Shown here: positions 8,579 through 17,645 of the stretch, piece by piece | Numbering within the stretch: the first letter of the stretch is position 1 | Layout of the letters: every line of letters begins with the position of its first letter | Assembly: GCA_903851385.1 (NCBI GenBank) | Contig: CAINOC010000019.1 | Span: 1-36,502, forward strand | Source of the DNA: an uncultured Chlorobiaceae bacterium | GTDB lineage: Bacteria; Bacteroidota; Chlorobiia; Chlorobiales; Chlorobiaceae | Length of the DNA: 36,502 nt | Direction: 5' to 3' | The notes under the pieces: generated by a model | What the model was told of the DNA's origin: nothing | Seen by the model: only the letters and a program-made list of their open reading frames with translations | Databases searched by the model: none | Program-made: the position numbers and the translations under genes

Positions 8579-11500
8579 TAGAAAAGATCATAGAGTATTC
8601 CGCCCGAAACCGGGTTATTGTGCTGATGTTTTTTGCCCTTGTCATTGCCTGGGGCGGATGGTCGGTTTATAATACGCCTGTAGATGCCATTCCTGATTTG
8701 TCCGACAACCAGGTGATCGTTTTTACTGACTACCCCGGCCGGTCGCCACAGGTGGTGGAAGACCAGGTGACCTACCCCCTGGCAGTCAACCTTCAGGGAC
8801 TGCCACAGGTCCGTGCCGTTCGGGCATCGAGTGCCTTCGGCTTCTCCATGATTTATGTGATTTTTGAGGACAAGGCTGACATTTACTGGGCGAGAACTAG
8901 AGTGCTTGAGCGGCTGAACTATGCTGCATCGCTTCTGCCTACAGGGGTGGTGCCAACTCTTGGACCGGATGGTACGGGTGTGGGGCATGTGTTCTGGTAC
9001 ACCATTGAGGGGAAAGGGTACGATCTGGAGCAGCTTAGAACCCTGCAGGACTGGTTTGTTCGCTACCAGCTCAACACGGTGCAGGGAGTTGCCGAGGTAG
9101 CTTCAATAGGCGGATTTGTGCGGGAGTATCAGATTGATCTCGACCCGAACAAACTGTTTGCCTACGGCATCAAGGTCGGCAAAGTGATGGAGGCGGTCAA
9201 GGCTTCAAACAAGGATGTGGGAGGCAGACTGATCGAACAGGCTGATGCCGAGTACCTGATACGGGGAAGTGGATACGTGAAATCGAAAGCTGACTTGGAG
9301 AACATCGTTGTCGGAGCTGATATGCGCGGGACACCGGTCTATCTGAAAAATCTTGGTACTGTTCAGATTGGTGGAGCCATACGACGCGGTCTATTGGAGA
9401 TGAACGGTGAGGGCGAGAAGGTTGGCGGCATTGTGGTGATGCGTTACGGTGAAAATGCCAAAGAGGTCATTGACCGGGTAAAAACAAAAATAACGGAACT
9501 GGAGAAGGGGTTGTCACCGGGTGTCAGGATAAAGGTCGCCTATGACCGCTCCGACTTGATATCACGCGCAGTGGATACACTGAAGGAGAACCTGCTGGAG
9601 GAATCAATCGTTGTCTCCCTTGTAATTCTTGTCTTCCTGCTCCACTTTCCAAGTGCGCTGGTGATTGTGCTCACTTTGCCGATTTCGGTGCTGATCGCAT
9701 TTATCACCATGAAGCTTATGGGAGTCACCTCAAATATCATGTCGCTCGGTGGTATTGCCATTGCAATCGGGGTGCTGGTTGACGCGGGTGTTATTATGGT
9801 TGAGAACTGCTATCGCCACCTCTCGGAGATGCCGCCTGTGGAACGAGCTGTAAAACGGCTTGAGGTGATCATTACAAGTGCCAAACAGGTCGGTCGGGCG
9901 ATATTTTTCTCTCTCGGGATTATCGTGCTCTCGTTTGTGCCGGTCTTCATGCTGGAGGGACAGGAGGGAAAACTGTTCCACCCGCTGGCGTTTACCAAGA
10001 CATTCTCGATGATGGGGTCGGCCATTATTGCCATAACGCTGGTACCGGTGCTGATGTACTATTTCATGCGTGGCAAGATGCCTCCGGAAAGCTCAAATCC
10101 CATTTCAACCTTTTTTATAAAACTCTATTCACCGGTTATCCGCTGGGTGCTGAAATGGAAGAAAACCACCATTGCCCTTAACCTGCTGGCTCTCGCCATT
10201 GCGGTGCCCTTGTTCATGAATCTCGGTTCGGAGTTTATGCCGCCTCTTGATGAAGGTTCGCTGCTCTATATGCCGGTAACCCTGCCGAACGTCTCGATCA
10301 CAGAGGCAAAGCGGATTATCCAGGTGCAGGATACCATCATTAAAAGCGTGCCTGAGGTTGAGCATGTGCTCGGTAAGGTGGGGCGGGCTGAAACCTCTAC
10401 TGACCCGGCTCCGGTATCGATGTTTGAAAGTATTATCATCCTGAAGCCGAAAGCGGAGTGGCGTAAAGGATTGACGAAGGCTGACATTGTTGCGGAACTT
10501 GACTTTAAGCTGCAGCAGACAGGTGTGCGCAACGGATGGACCCAGCCGATCATCAACCGCATCAACATGCTCTCGACCGGTGTGCGCACTGACCTTGGAG
10601 TGAAGATATTCGGCAATGACCTGAATGTGCTCAAGGATCTTGCTATTCAGGCTGAAACAATTCTCAAACCGATTAACGGTGCGGCCGATGTGGTGGCTGA
10701 ACGGGTTACGGGAGGCAACTATCTGGACATCGATATTGATCGCCAGGCAGCAGCCCGCTACGGGGTGAGTGTGGGAGATATACAGGATGTCATTGAGACG
10801 GCACTCGGCGGTGAGATGCTCTCGACCACGGTTGAGGGACGCAACCGCTTTCCGATCCGCATCCGCTACCTGCGCGACTACCGAGATAACATTGACTCGA
10901 TCCGGCGTATTCTGGTGGGCGGTATGGAGGGCAGCCAGATTCCCCTGTCGCTGGTGACAAAACTAAAAATATCCACCGGAGCGCCTGAGATCAACAGCGA
11001 GGGTGGGCTGCTGCGGTCGCTGGTCTACCTTAATGTCCGTGGTCGGGATATGGGCGGCTTTGTTACCAAGGCCAAACAGGTGCTTGAACAAAAGCTCAAG
11101 CTGCCGGCAGGTTATTATGTGACCTGGTCGGGACAGTGGGAGAACCAGATTCGTGCCAAGGCTCGCTTGCAGGTACTGATACCGCTGGGGATGGTGATTA
11201 TCTTTATCCTGCTCTTTTTTACCTTCCATTCAGCCATAGAAGCCTCCATGGTGATGCTCTCGGTGCCTTTCGCTCTCGTGGGCGGGGTCTATCTGGTGTC
11301 GGCTCTGGGATATAACCTCTCGGTTGCGGTGTGGGTCGGGTTTATTGCACTGTATGGAATCGCTGTGGAGACCGGGGTTGTGATGGTGATTTATCTGCAC
11401 GAGGCGCTGGACAAGAAACTCATCAACGGGCCATGCACCGAAAAGGATATCTACGATGCGGCATTTGAAGGGGCGGTGCTTCGGCTGCGGCCGAAACTTA

Positions 11501-11712
11501 TGACGGTTGCTGTGGCCCTTTTGGGACTGATTCCCATCATGTGGTCAACCGGTACGGGTGCCGATGTGATGAAACCTATTGCTGCACCAATGATCGGGGG
11601 GATAATCTCCTCAGCAGTGCATGTGCTCATTATGACCCCGGTGATCTTTGTGCTGATGAAGACACGGGATCTGAAAAAGGGGCGGCTGCACCATTCGGGG
11701 ATGAAACACTGA
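8575..11712 (+). CDS. cusA: CusA/CzcA-family heavy-metal RND efflux pump
   Basis: 1045 residues, full length for HME-RND pumps, with 12 predicted membrane segments and two large periplasmic loops. Visible signatures: TPVDAIPDLSDNQVIVFTDY near the N-terminus, the TM4 proton-relay region GVLVDAGVIMVENCYRHL with D403, GRAETSTDPAPVSMFE, and NMLSTGVRTDLGVKIFG with M665. The Met-containing MLSTG segment fits the Cu(I)/Ag(I) branch rather than the Zn/Co/Cd branch. It uses the proton gradient to expel metal from periplasm or cytoplasm through the CusC-like channel. Downstream cupredoxin and CopA genes support copper as substrate. Confidence 0.92.
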   Translation: MIEKIIEYSARNRVIVLMFFALVIAWGGWSVYNTPVDAIPDLSDNQVIVFTDYPGRSPQVVEDQVTYPLAVNLQGLPQVRAVRASSAFGFSMIYVIFEDKADIYWARTRVLERLNYAASLLPTGVVPTLGPDGTGVGHVFWYTIEGKGYDLEQLRTLQDWFVRYQLNTVQGVAEVASIGGFVREYQIDLDPNKLFAYGIKVGKVMEAVKASNKDVGGRLIEQADAEYLIRGSGYVKSKADLENIVVGADMRGTPVYLKNLGTVQIGGAIRRGLLEMNGEGEKVGGIVVMRYGENAKEVIDRVKTKITELEKGLSPGVRIKVAYDRSDLISRAVDTLKENLLEESIVVSLVILVFLLHFPSALVIVLTLPISVLIAFITMKLMGVTSNIMSLGGIAIAIGVLVDAGVIMVENCYRHLSEMPPVERAVKRLEVIITSAKQVGRAIFFSLGIIVLSFVPVFMLEGQEGKLFHPLAFTKTFSMMGSAIIAITLVPVLMYYFMRGKMPPESSNPISTFFIKLYSPVIRWVLKWKKTTIALNLLALAIAVPLFMNLGSEFMPPLDEGSLLYMPVTLPNVSITEAKRIIQVQDTIIKSVPEVEHVLGKVGRAETSTDPAPVSMFESIIILKPKAEWRKGLTKADIVAELDFKLQQTGVRNGWTQPIINRINMLSTGVRTDLGVKIFGNDLNVLKDLAIQAETILKPINGAADVVAERVTGGNYLDIDIDRQAAARYGVSVGDIQDVIETALGGEMLSTTVEGRNRFPIRIRYLRDYRDNIDSIRRILVGGMEGSQIPLSLVTKLKISTGAPEINSEGGLLRSLVYLNVRGRDMGGFVTKAKQVLEQKLKLPAGYYVTWSGQWENQIRAKARLQVLIPLGMVIIFILLFFTFHSAIEASMVMLSVPFALVGGVYLVSALGYNLSVAVWVGFIALYGIAVETGVVMVIYLHEALDKKLINGPCTEKDIYDAAFEGAVLRLRPKLMTVAVALLGLIPIMWSTGTGADVMKPIAAPMIGGIISSAVHVLIMTPVIFVLMKTRDLKKGRLHHSGMKH

Positions 11713-11758
11713 ACATTTGAACTTTTAAACAGGGCCAATCAAGAGGAAACTCACTACC

Positions 11759-12154
11759 ATGAAGAACATAACACTAACGATCATAGCGCTCTTTGCCCTT
11801 GCAACCCCATCGGCATCTTTTGCGGCTGACCAGAGCTCACCGGGAAAAGCCGGGAAGAGTGTGGCGTCTCAAAACAGCGGTGTCAAAACTTTTACCGTAC
11901 TCTATTCTAATGCCAAAAATATGGCGCCAAATAATTTTACCTTAAAAGCAGGAGAGAGGGTACGCATTGAAGTCAATCCTCTTGATACAGCCACAGGTTG
12001 CATGAATACCATTATGGTGCCGGGATTGTGGGACAAACCTGAGCCGATTATCAAGGGAAAAAAAATTGTTATGGAATTTACGCCCCAACGCCCGGGTTCT
12101 TATAAAATAACCTGTGCGATGGGGGTGAACCGCGGGGTTATTGTGGTGAAGTGA
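11759..12154 (+). CDS. Periplasmic histidine-free cupredoxin-like copper protein
   Basis: 131 residues with a signal peptide ending near SASFAADQ. The mature part has the beta-sandwich pattern of cupredoxins: FTLKAGERVRIEVNP, then GCMNTIMVPGLW and a C-terminal PGSYKITCAMGVNRGVIVV. Candidate ligands are C81, M82, M86, C119 and M121. There is no histidine anywhere in the protein, so a classical blue-copper site (two His, Cys, Met) is not possible; a Cys/Met site suggests Cu(I) storage or delivery to the pump. An AAGAGGAAAC ribosome site precedes the ATG. It lies between cusA and copA in the same operon. Confidence 0.8.
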   Translation: MKNITLTIIALFALATPSASFAADQSSPGKAGKSVASQNSGVKTFTVLYSNAKNMAPNNFTLKAGERVRIEVNPLDTATGCMNTIMVPGLWDKPEPIIKGKKIVMEFTPQRPGSYKITCAMGVNRGVIVVK

Positions 12155-12160
12155 GTTTTG

Positions 12161-12206
12161 GAAGAATAGGGCTTATAGGACTTATGGTACCTATAGGGCC
12201 TATAAA
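12161..12206 (+). repeat. TATAGG-rich short repeat, copy 1
   Basis: GAAGAATAGGGCTTATAGGA and following units (ACTTATGG, ACCTATAGGGCCTATA) start just after the cupredoxin stop and run up to the CopA start. Similar tracts occur at 14464, 32961 and 36343, each directly downstream of a gene. Confidence 0.65.
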
Positions 12207-12216
12207 ATACTGAGAT

Positions 12217-14472
12217 ATGACGAGTAGGACTTATAGCGTGAAGGGGATGCATTGTGCCAGTTGTGCGGCAATTATTACTAAGAAGCTTTCGAAGGTTGAG
12301 GGCATTAGAGAGGTTAGTGTCAATCTTGCTACTGAGAAGGCAAAGCTTGATTTTGATAGTAATGCACTGTCGCCGGAAGCGGTTAATGATGTCATCAGCA
12401 AATATGGCTATACTTTCAGTGCTGAACAATCGGAAGAGAGGGGTAATACTCTCCTTTTAAAAGAGGAAAAGGAGGTCGAGCTTCAGGAGCAGCTTCACAA
12501 GGTGCAGTTTGCTCTGCCGGTGGCTCTGCTTGTGTTTATACTGATGATGTGGGATACCGGTTCAATGTTTTTCTCCTTTATCCCGAAGCTGCCGATTTCC
12601 ATGGAGGTGTTCAATATCATCTCTATGGTTATTGCCACCTATATGGTGTTCTGGATCGGGGCTCCATTTCTGCACGGAATATCGATGTACGTTAAAAGCG
12701 GTGCGGCGAGCATGGATACGCTGATCGGCATCGGGACTCTGACAGCGTATGTGTACAGTGCTGTTGTGACGCTGATTCCCTTTGTAAGAGAGCCGCTGCA
12801 TTTACCCTACTATACCTACTTCGATGTGACTATTGTGGTGATTGGCTTTGTGCTGCTGGGAAAATACCTTGAGGCGCGCTCAAAGATGAAGACCGGTGAG
12901 GCTATCGAAAAGCTGATTGGGCTGCAGGCTAAATCGGCCCTTGTGATACGAGAGGGAAAGGAGATCGAGATTGCGGTGGAAGAGTTAAGAACAGGCGATA
13001 CTGTTATTGTGAAACCCGGGGGTAAAATACCGGTTGACGGCACCATTACCCAGGGGTATTCCTCTCTTGATGAATCGATGGTGACTGGAGAGTCTCTGCC
13101 GGTTGATAAAGCGGTTGGTGACCAGGTCATCGGAGGCACCATCAATAAACAGGGATCGTTTACGTTCTCGGCTTCGAAGGTGGGCTCTGACACGATGCTT
13201 GCGCGCATTATAAGGATGGTTGAAGATGCCCAGGGGTCAAAAGCGCCCATACAGAACATGGCCGATAAAATTGCAGGGATTTTTGTTCCAGTTGTGCTGC
13301 TTCTTGCATTGGCAACGTTTATCATCTGGCTGACTGTCGGTACGTTTGTTCTCGGATTTTCTGTTGCCCTTCCCTTTGCCATATCAGGACTTATCGGCAT
13401 TCTTGTGATTGCCTGTCCCTGTGCGCTTGGTCTGGCAACACCGACAGCAATTATTGTAGGGATCGGGAAAGGGGCTGAGTACGGCATCCTTATCCGGAAT
13501 GCTGAAAGCCTTGAAAAGCTCAGTTCGGTTGATACCGTTGTGTTTGATAAAACAGGGACGCTGACTACGGGGAATCCGAAAGTTTCCGATATCATCCCGC
13601 TTGACAGGGAGAGCAGCCCTGCTTCCCTTTTGCAACTGGCTGCCAGTGTTGAAAACCGGTCGGAGCACCCTCTTGCTCAGGCAATTGTTACGGAAGCTAA
13701 AGAACAGCAGATCACCTTAAACGAGGTCGCGGCATTTGAAGCACTTGAGGGTATAGGCGTTTCGGGCGTGATTAACACCTTTTCCGTCAGAGTACGCAAA
13801 CCAGGTGAGGCTGAAAAATACATGCCTGAAGTCCAGAGAGTGCAGCAAGAGGGAAAAAGTGTCGTCATCGTTGAGAAAAACGGGATATGCGCAGGGTTGA
13901 TTGCTTTGAGCGATACCGTCAAAAAGGATGGAAAAAAGGCTGTTGACGCACTGCACAAGAGAGGGGTCAGGGTCATCATGCTGACGGGCGACAACCGGTT
14001 AGCGGCAACCTTCATGGCACGTCAAGTGGGCATCGACGAGGTGATTTCCGATGTGCTGCCGCAGGATAAGGCATTACAAGTCAAAGAACTGCAGGCAAAA
14101 GGAAGAAAGGTTGCCATGGTTGGAGACGGCATCAATGATGCGCCGGCTCTGGCTCAGGCTGATGCAGGGATTGCTATGGCTACCGGAACTGATGTAGCCA
14201 TAGAGTCTGCCGGGATTACCTTGCTCAAGGGGGATATCATGAAGGTTGCCCAGGCTATCACCCTTTCGCGCGCCACCATGAGGGTGATACGCCAGAACCT
14301 CTTCTGGGCGTTTATTTATAACATTATAGGCATTCCGCTTGCTGCAGGAGCTTTCTACCCATTGTGGGGCATTGTTCTTAACCCGGTCTTTTCTGGACTT
14401 GCGATGGCTGGAAGCAGCGTTTCGGTGGTGAGCAATTCGCTGCGGCTGAAGAAGAAGAGGCTTGAAGAATAG
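12217..14472 (+). CDS. copA: Cu(I)-exporting P1B-type ATPase CopA
   Basis: 751 residues. One N-terminal HMA metal-binding domain with GMHCASC (C13, C16), eight predicted membrane helices, the actuator loop TGES (290-293), the transmembrane metal site CPC (C400-P401-C402), the phosphorylated aspartate D444 in DKTGT, the HP locus region [11 protein letters not shown], and GDGIND (636-641). The CPC with downstream YN and MAGSS elements in the last helices ([25 protein letters not shown]) marks the Cu(I)/Ag(I) subgroup. It uses ATP to pump cytoplasmic copper into the periplasm, where the Cus-like pump and cupredoxin can take over. Last gene of the operon; the leader before its ATG contains the short repeat. 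Confidence 0.95.
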   Translation: MTSRTYSVKGMHCASCAAIITKKLSKVEGIREVSVNLATEKAKLDFDSNALSPEAVNDVISKYGYTFSAEQSEERGNTLLLKEEKEVELQEQLHKVQFALPVALLVFILMMWDTGSMFFSFIPKLPISMEVFNIISMVIATYMVFWIGAPFLHGISMYVKSGAASMDTLIGIGTLTAYVYSAVVTLIPFVREPLHLPYYTYFDVTIVVIGFVLLGKYLEARSKMKTGEAIEKLIGLQAKSALVIREGKEIEIAVEELRTGDTVIVKPGGKIPVDGTITQGYSSLDESMVTGESLPVDKAVGDQVIGGTINKQGSFTFSASKVGSDTMLARIIRMVEDAQGSKAPIQNMADKIAGIFVPVVLLLALATFIIWLTVGTFVLGFSVALPFAISGLIGILVIACPCALGLATPTAIIVGIGKGAEYGILIRNAESLEKLSSVDTVVFDKTGTLTTGNPKVSDIIPLDRESSPASLLQLAASVENRSEHPLAQAIVTEAKEQQITLNEVAAFEALEGIGVSGVINTFSVRVRKPGEAEKYMPEVQRVQQEGKSVVIVEKNGICAGLIALSDTVKKDGKKAVDALHKRGVRVIMLTGDNRLAATFMARQVGIDEVISDVLPQDKALQVKELQAKGRKVAMVGDGINDAPALAQADAGIAMATGTDVAIESAGITLLKGDIMKVAQAITLSRATMRVIRQNLFWAFIYNIIGIPLAAGAFYPLWGIVLNPVFSGLAMAGSSVSVVSNSLRLKKKRLEE

Positions 14473-14500
14473 GCCCTATAGCACTTACGGAACTATGAGA
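14464..14500 (+). repeat. TATAGG-rich short repeat, copy 2
   Basis: GAAGAATAGGCCCTATAGCA followed by ACTTACGGAACTATGAG. It includes the stop codon of copA and reaches the end of the convergent gene at 14502. Its first ten bases (GAAGAATAGG) are identical to the start of copy 1. Confidence 0.6.
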
Positions 14501-14501
14501 A

Positions 14502-14972
14502 TCAGTGTTTGTCGGGGTGACTGAATTTAAAGGATATTTTGACCAGGTCTTTAGAATCCTCTTCTACTTTTGCCAGCTGTTCAGGCACTATAATCTCGGT
14601 GTTCACGCCCAGGTTATAGTGAGCAATCTCTTTGCCTATGATCATTTTTTGAACTTTAATCACTTTGTTGACAGCAAGATCATTTGCGTCTTTTGGAGTG
14701 ACATATAAAAATATAAGATCGGAGGCTTCATTGATATTTAAGCGGACTTCTCTGGTTATTGTATTTTTTGAAGCAAATTTTTTATTTAAAGAGTCACTGT
14801 TGAAGATACGTATGATCTTTCCCCATCCTTGAGCGGAAGGTATAAACGAGGCTTTTGCTTCATCGTATTTCAGGTGATTACGAAGCTGCACATAAAGTTT
14901 AGCCTCACATGTATTGGTATCTGTAAAAATAATTGACACCAGCAACCCTAATGCTATGAGAATATATTTCAT
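14502..14972 (-). CDS. Secreted protein of unknown function
   Basis: 156 residues from the second of two adjacent ATGs (14972). An AAGGAG site lies 5 bases upstream of it and only 2 bases upstream of the first ATG. A signal peptide is clear (MKYILIALGLLVSIIFTDTNTCEA), so the protein is exported. The mature part is basic, with a beta/alpha pattern and no cysteine, and no family motif that I recognise. It is convergent with copA and unlikely to be part of the copper operon. Confidence 0.6.
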   Translation of the reverse strand: MKYILIALGLLVSIIFTDTNTCEAKLYVQLRNHLKYDEAKASFIPSAQGWGKIIRIFNSDSLNKKFASKNTITREVRLNINEASDLIFLYVTPKDANDLAVNKVIKVQKMIIGKEIAHYNLGVNTEIIVPEQLAKVEEDSKDLVKISFKFSHPDKH

Positions 14973-15103
14973 CATTACTCCTTTGATAATCAGCACTGAC
15001 AATTAATAAAACTGGAAGAATCTGAGGGACCTCATCTCCCTGATACTATACAAAAAATATTTTAAAAAAGATTAAAAAATAATTAAACTCCTTTTAGCAC
15101 AAT

Positions 15104-15571
15104 CTAACTACATGACTGACCGCGTATCTCTGACGTACAGGCTGGGCAACGGGTTGCCTTGATTGGTACATTGCTGAGGCAGTAGGGACACTCTTTTGTC
15201 GATGGAGACGGAGGAAGCGGCTTTTCATCGCGTCGAAACGTATTTATTGCCTTGACGAGCAGAAAAACAGCAAAAGCCATGATCAAAAAACTGATCACAG
15301 AATTCAGAAAAATTCCGTAATTGATTGTGACAGCACCGGCAGCCTTGGCATCTGCAAGCGCAGCGTATGGAGCGGCAACCTTAGCACCTTCTTTTAAAAC
15401 AATATAGAGGTTTGAAAAATCGACTCCACCTACGAGCAAACCAAGTGGTGGCATCAAAACCTGGGAAACCATGGTATTGACAATTGTGCCGAAAGCTCCC
15501 CCGATAATAATACCAACGGCCATATCAACTACATTACCTTTAACGGCAAATTCTTTAAACTCTTTCAACAT
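15104..15571 (-). CDS. mscL: Large-conductance mechanosensitive channel MscL
   Basis: 155 residues. The N-terminus [20 protein letters not shown] and TM1 [15 protein letters not shown] are nearly textbook MscL; TM2 ([20 protein letters not shown], from residue 90) follows the periplasmic loop. It opens under membrane tension during osmotic downshock. The C-terminal cytoplasmic end is a zinc-ribbon-like CPYC...CPAC (C128, C131, C142, C145) after a Pro-rich linker, a variant found in some MscL proteins. A good AGGAGA ribosome site precedes the ATG. Monocistronic by context. Confidence 0.96.
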   Translation of the reverse strand: MLKEFKEFAVKGNVVDMAVGIIIGGAFGTIVNTMVSQVLMPPLGLLVGGVDFSNLYIVLKEGAKVAAPYAALADAKAAGAVTINYGIFLNSVISFLIMAFAVFLLVKAINTFRRDEKPLPPSPSTKECPYCLSNVPIKATRCPACTSEIRGQSCS

Positions 15572-15767
15572 AGAGAGCTCTCCTGATAATGTTCTATAAA
15601 ACCAATCGCGATCAATTTAGCGTGTTAAATTCTGAATACACGTTACCAATCGATTATTTTGACTAAACATATTTATTCTCATCGACATACAGGAAAAATA
15701 GTTTTTTTTGTCTACAACCTTTGTCCTTTGATTTAAGTAAACAAACAATTTGAAAATCCCGATATCA

Positions 15768-16559
15768 ATGATAAAAAGAATTTCCCCCATAATTCTGGCT
15801 TTGCTGTGGTCAGTTCCTGCTTTTGCTGCACACCCATTGATGACTGATGATACTGGAACGCAGGGAAAGGGCAAATTTCAGTTTGAGTATAACGGCGAAT
15901 ATTCAACAGATAATGAACATGAAGCAGGCATTGCGGAAAAGGAAACGAATGGAACTCTTACGGCCGCACTGACCTATGGCATTATCGACAACGTTGATAT
16001 CATTGTCGGGCTCCCCTGGCAGTGGGGTTCTCTCAGTCAGAATGGGAACCTGGTTTCTAATGATAATGGTATCGGGGATACATCGGTTGAAGTTAAATGG
16101 AGATTTTTTGAATGTAAAGAGCATGAGGTAAGCTTAGCGCTGAAACCGAAACTAATCGTTCCGACCGGGGATGCTCAAAGAGGGCTGGGTAATGGGAACA
16201 TATCTGAGGGTGTGCTGCTGATTGCTACCAAGGAGTGGGAACACAGAGCAGTGCACGGTAATGTCGGATACACCCACAATTCGTACTCAGTGGCACAGGA
16301 TAATGCAATCTTAAAACAGGATATCTGGCACGCTTCAGTTGCTGCAGAGGTTCATATGACAGAAAGACTCCGCTCTGTTGCTGACATAAGCATCGATAGC
16401 AATAATGAGCGGGCACCGGATCCAAATCGTTTTTTTGTGCTCGGTGGCTTGATCTACAGCGTTACGGATACCTTCGACCTTGATCTTGGTGTGAAAGCCG
16501 GATTGAACCATGCAGAGACAGACAAGACTATTCTTGCCGGTCTCACTGCGAGATTTTAA
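15768..16559 (+). CDS. Outer-membrane beta-barrel protein, Phenol_MetA_deg-like transporter family
   Basis: 263 residues from the ATG at 15768; an in-frame TTG at 15750 is a possible alternative. Signal peptide MIKRISPIILALLWSVPAFA precedes HPLMTDDTGTQGKGKFQFE, then amphipathic strands in the pattern of the MetA-type putative transporter family: ALTYGIIDNVDIIVGLPW, GIGDTSVEVKWRFFE, LALKPKLIVPTGD, and a terminal Phe (LAGLTARF) typical of outer-membrane barrels. The substrate is unknown. It is not fused to, or clearly co-transcribed with, the copper genes. Confidence 0.75.
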   Translation: MIKRISPIILALLWSVPAFAAHPLMTDDTGTQGKGKFQFEYNGEYSTDNEHEAGIAEKETNGTLTAALTYGIIDNVDIIVGLPWQWGSLSQNGNLVSNDNGIGDTSVEVKWRFFECKEHEVSLALKPKLIVPTGDAQRGLGNGNISEGVLLIATKEWEHRAVHGNVGYTHNSYSVAQDNAILKQDIWHASVAAEVHMTERLRSVADISIDSNNERAPDPNRFFVLGGLIYSVTDTFDLDLGVKAGLNHAETDKTILAGLTARF

Positions 16560-16641
16560 TGATAATACCCTCTGGATCAAACAGACTCCAGAAGGCAGTA
16601 TACTTTTAACTTCTATTATTGCAAGTGGTTATACGGATAAC

Positions 16642-17274
16642 TCACTTAAGCGGCAGCCCCTTGTCTGTCAGCCATGCCTTGGCATCGGGATCGTTTAGTT
16701 GGGCTGATTTTTTATAATCCGCTATGGCTCCCTCTTTATCACCGAGCAGACCTTTAGCTGTAGCCCGATTATTGATGGCTAACGTAGATTTAGGGTTTAG
16801 ATCAATAGCCTTCGTGTAGTCTGCTATAGCTCCATTAAAATCCAATGCCTTCGTTTTTGCATTTCCCCGATTAATGTAGGCTATAGAGTATTTTGGGTTT
16901 AGATCAATAGCCTTCGTGTAATCTTCTATTGCGCTCTTAATAGCCCCATTTTGTTCTTTTTGAATCCCTCGATTAGAATATCCTTGAACATTTTTCGGAT
17001 CAATCTCAATAACTTTCGTAAAGTCAGTCATGGCTCCAAGCGTGTCGCCGATAGTTCCCTTTATAATCCCTCGTCGAAGATATGCATAGGTATCTCTGGG
17101 GTTCTGTTCAATTGCCTTTGTATAATCGGCTATAGCTCCCTGAGTGTCGTTCGAATGAAGTTTTGCTGCTGCACTTGAGTAAAGTGCTTTTGACTTTGCA
17201 GCTGCAGAAGCAGAAGGAGACGCAAGCATTATAGCGATACACGCCGTTACCAAACTCCGAACAAGATTTTTCAT
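16642..17274 (-). CDS. Exported tetratricopeptide-repeat protein
   Basis: 210 residues with a signal peptide (MKNLVRSLVTACIAIMLASPSASA). Five TPR units follow with a 34-residue period: YSSAAAKLHSNDTQGAIADY, then AYLRRGI, GYSNRGI, AYINRGN and AINNRAT repeat starts, with the recurring phrase ADYTKAIDLNPK. TPRs form helical superhelices for protein-protein contacts; the partner is unknown. The repeat shows at DNA level too (near-identical tracts near 16800 and 16900), so units have duplicated recently. Ribosome site AAGGATC lies just upstream of the ATG. Confidence 0.85.
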   Translation of the reverse strand: MKNLVRSLVTACIAIMLASPSASAAAKSKALYSSAAAKLHSNDTQGAIADYTKAIEQNPRDTYAYLRRGIIKGTIGDTLGAMTDFTKVIEIDPKNVQGYSNRGIQKEQNGAIKSAIEDYTKAIDLNPKYSIAYINRGNAKTKALDFNGAIADYTKAIDLNPKSTLAINNRATAKGLLGDKEGAIADYKKSAQLNDPDAKAWLTDKGLPLK

Positions 17275-17590
17275 GTATAGATCCTTATTGAAAACCTGTT
17301 AACCTTTACCCTTAATTCACATAGAACATAAACTATATTAATGCAATAAATAAGCCAAAAAAAATAACAGGAAACAAATAAAAAACATGGACATTCTTAT
17401 TAATAGATTATTCTAAAATAAATTAAAAAAAATATGTTATTTGATGAGTCTATTTGAATGACTGTTAAAAATACTTTTATGTCTCAATTTGAAACACCCC
17501 CATTCCTTATCTGTCTCCCTTTCTCAGCTCATCCATACAATCTCTGTATACTGTCAGGCGATCAGATAGCTTTTCAGGGTAAAGACAGTC
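17275..17590. other. AT-rich gene-free spacer
   Basis: A very AT-rich stretch between the TPR gene (diverging from it) and the pyrophosphatase terminator. I see no gene, RNA or repeat in it; it should carry the TPR gene promoter. Confidence 0.4.
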
Positions 17591-17618
17591 AAAAAAAAGA
17601 GCCGCATTGCTGCGGCTC
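17591..17618 (-). terminator. Rho-independent terminator of the membrane pyrophosphatase gene
   Basis: A perfect 8-bp stem, GAGCCGCA/TGCGGCTC with a 4-base loop (17599-17618), is followed on the minus strand by eight T (17591-17598). It lies about 28 bases beyond the pyrophosphatase stop codon. Confidence 0.9.
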
Positions 17619-17645
17619 CATTTTAAAATAATTGCCAGGAAGCGA

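Noticed and set aside
12816-13595. Long minus-strand open frame (259 codons) opposite copA
   Set aside because: A shadow of the strongly supported CopA reading frame; no start signal, no family resemblance, Ser/Pro/Thr-rich as expected for an antisense frame.
15104-15571. Zinc-ribbon tail on MscL as a novel fusion
   Set aside because: A CxxC...CxxC C-terminus is a known variant among MscL proteins of several phyla, so it is not new.
16790-16930. Tandem-looking DNA repeats that could suggest a CRISPR array
   Set aside because: They are the in-frame TPR repeats of an exported protein, with no spacer/repeat structure; no CRISPR array was seen anywhere in the window.
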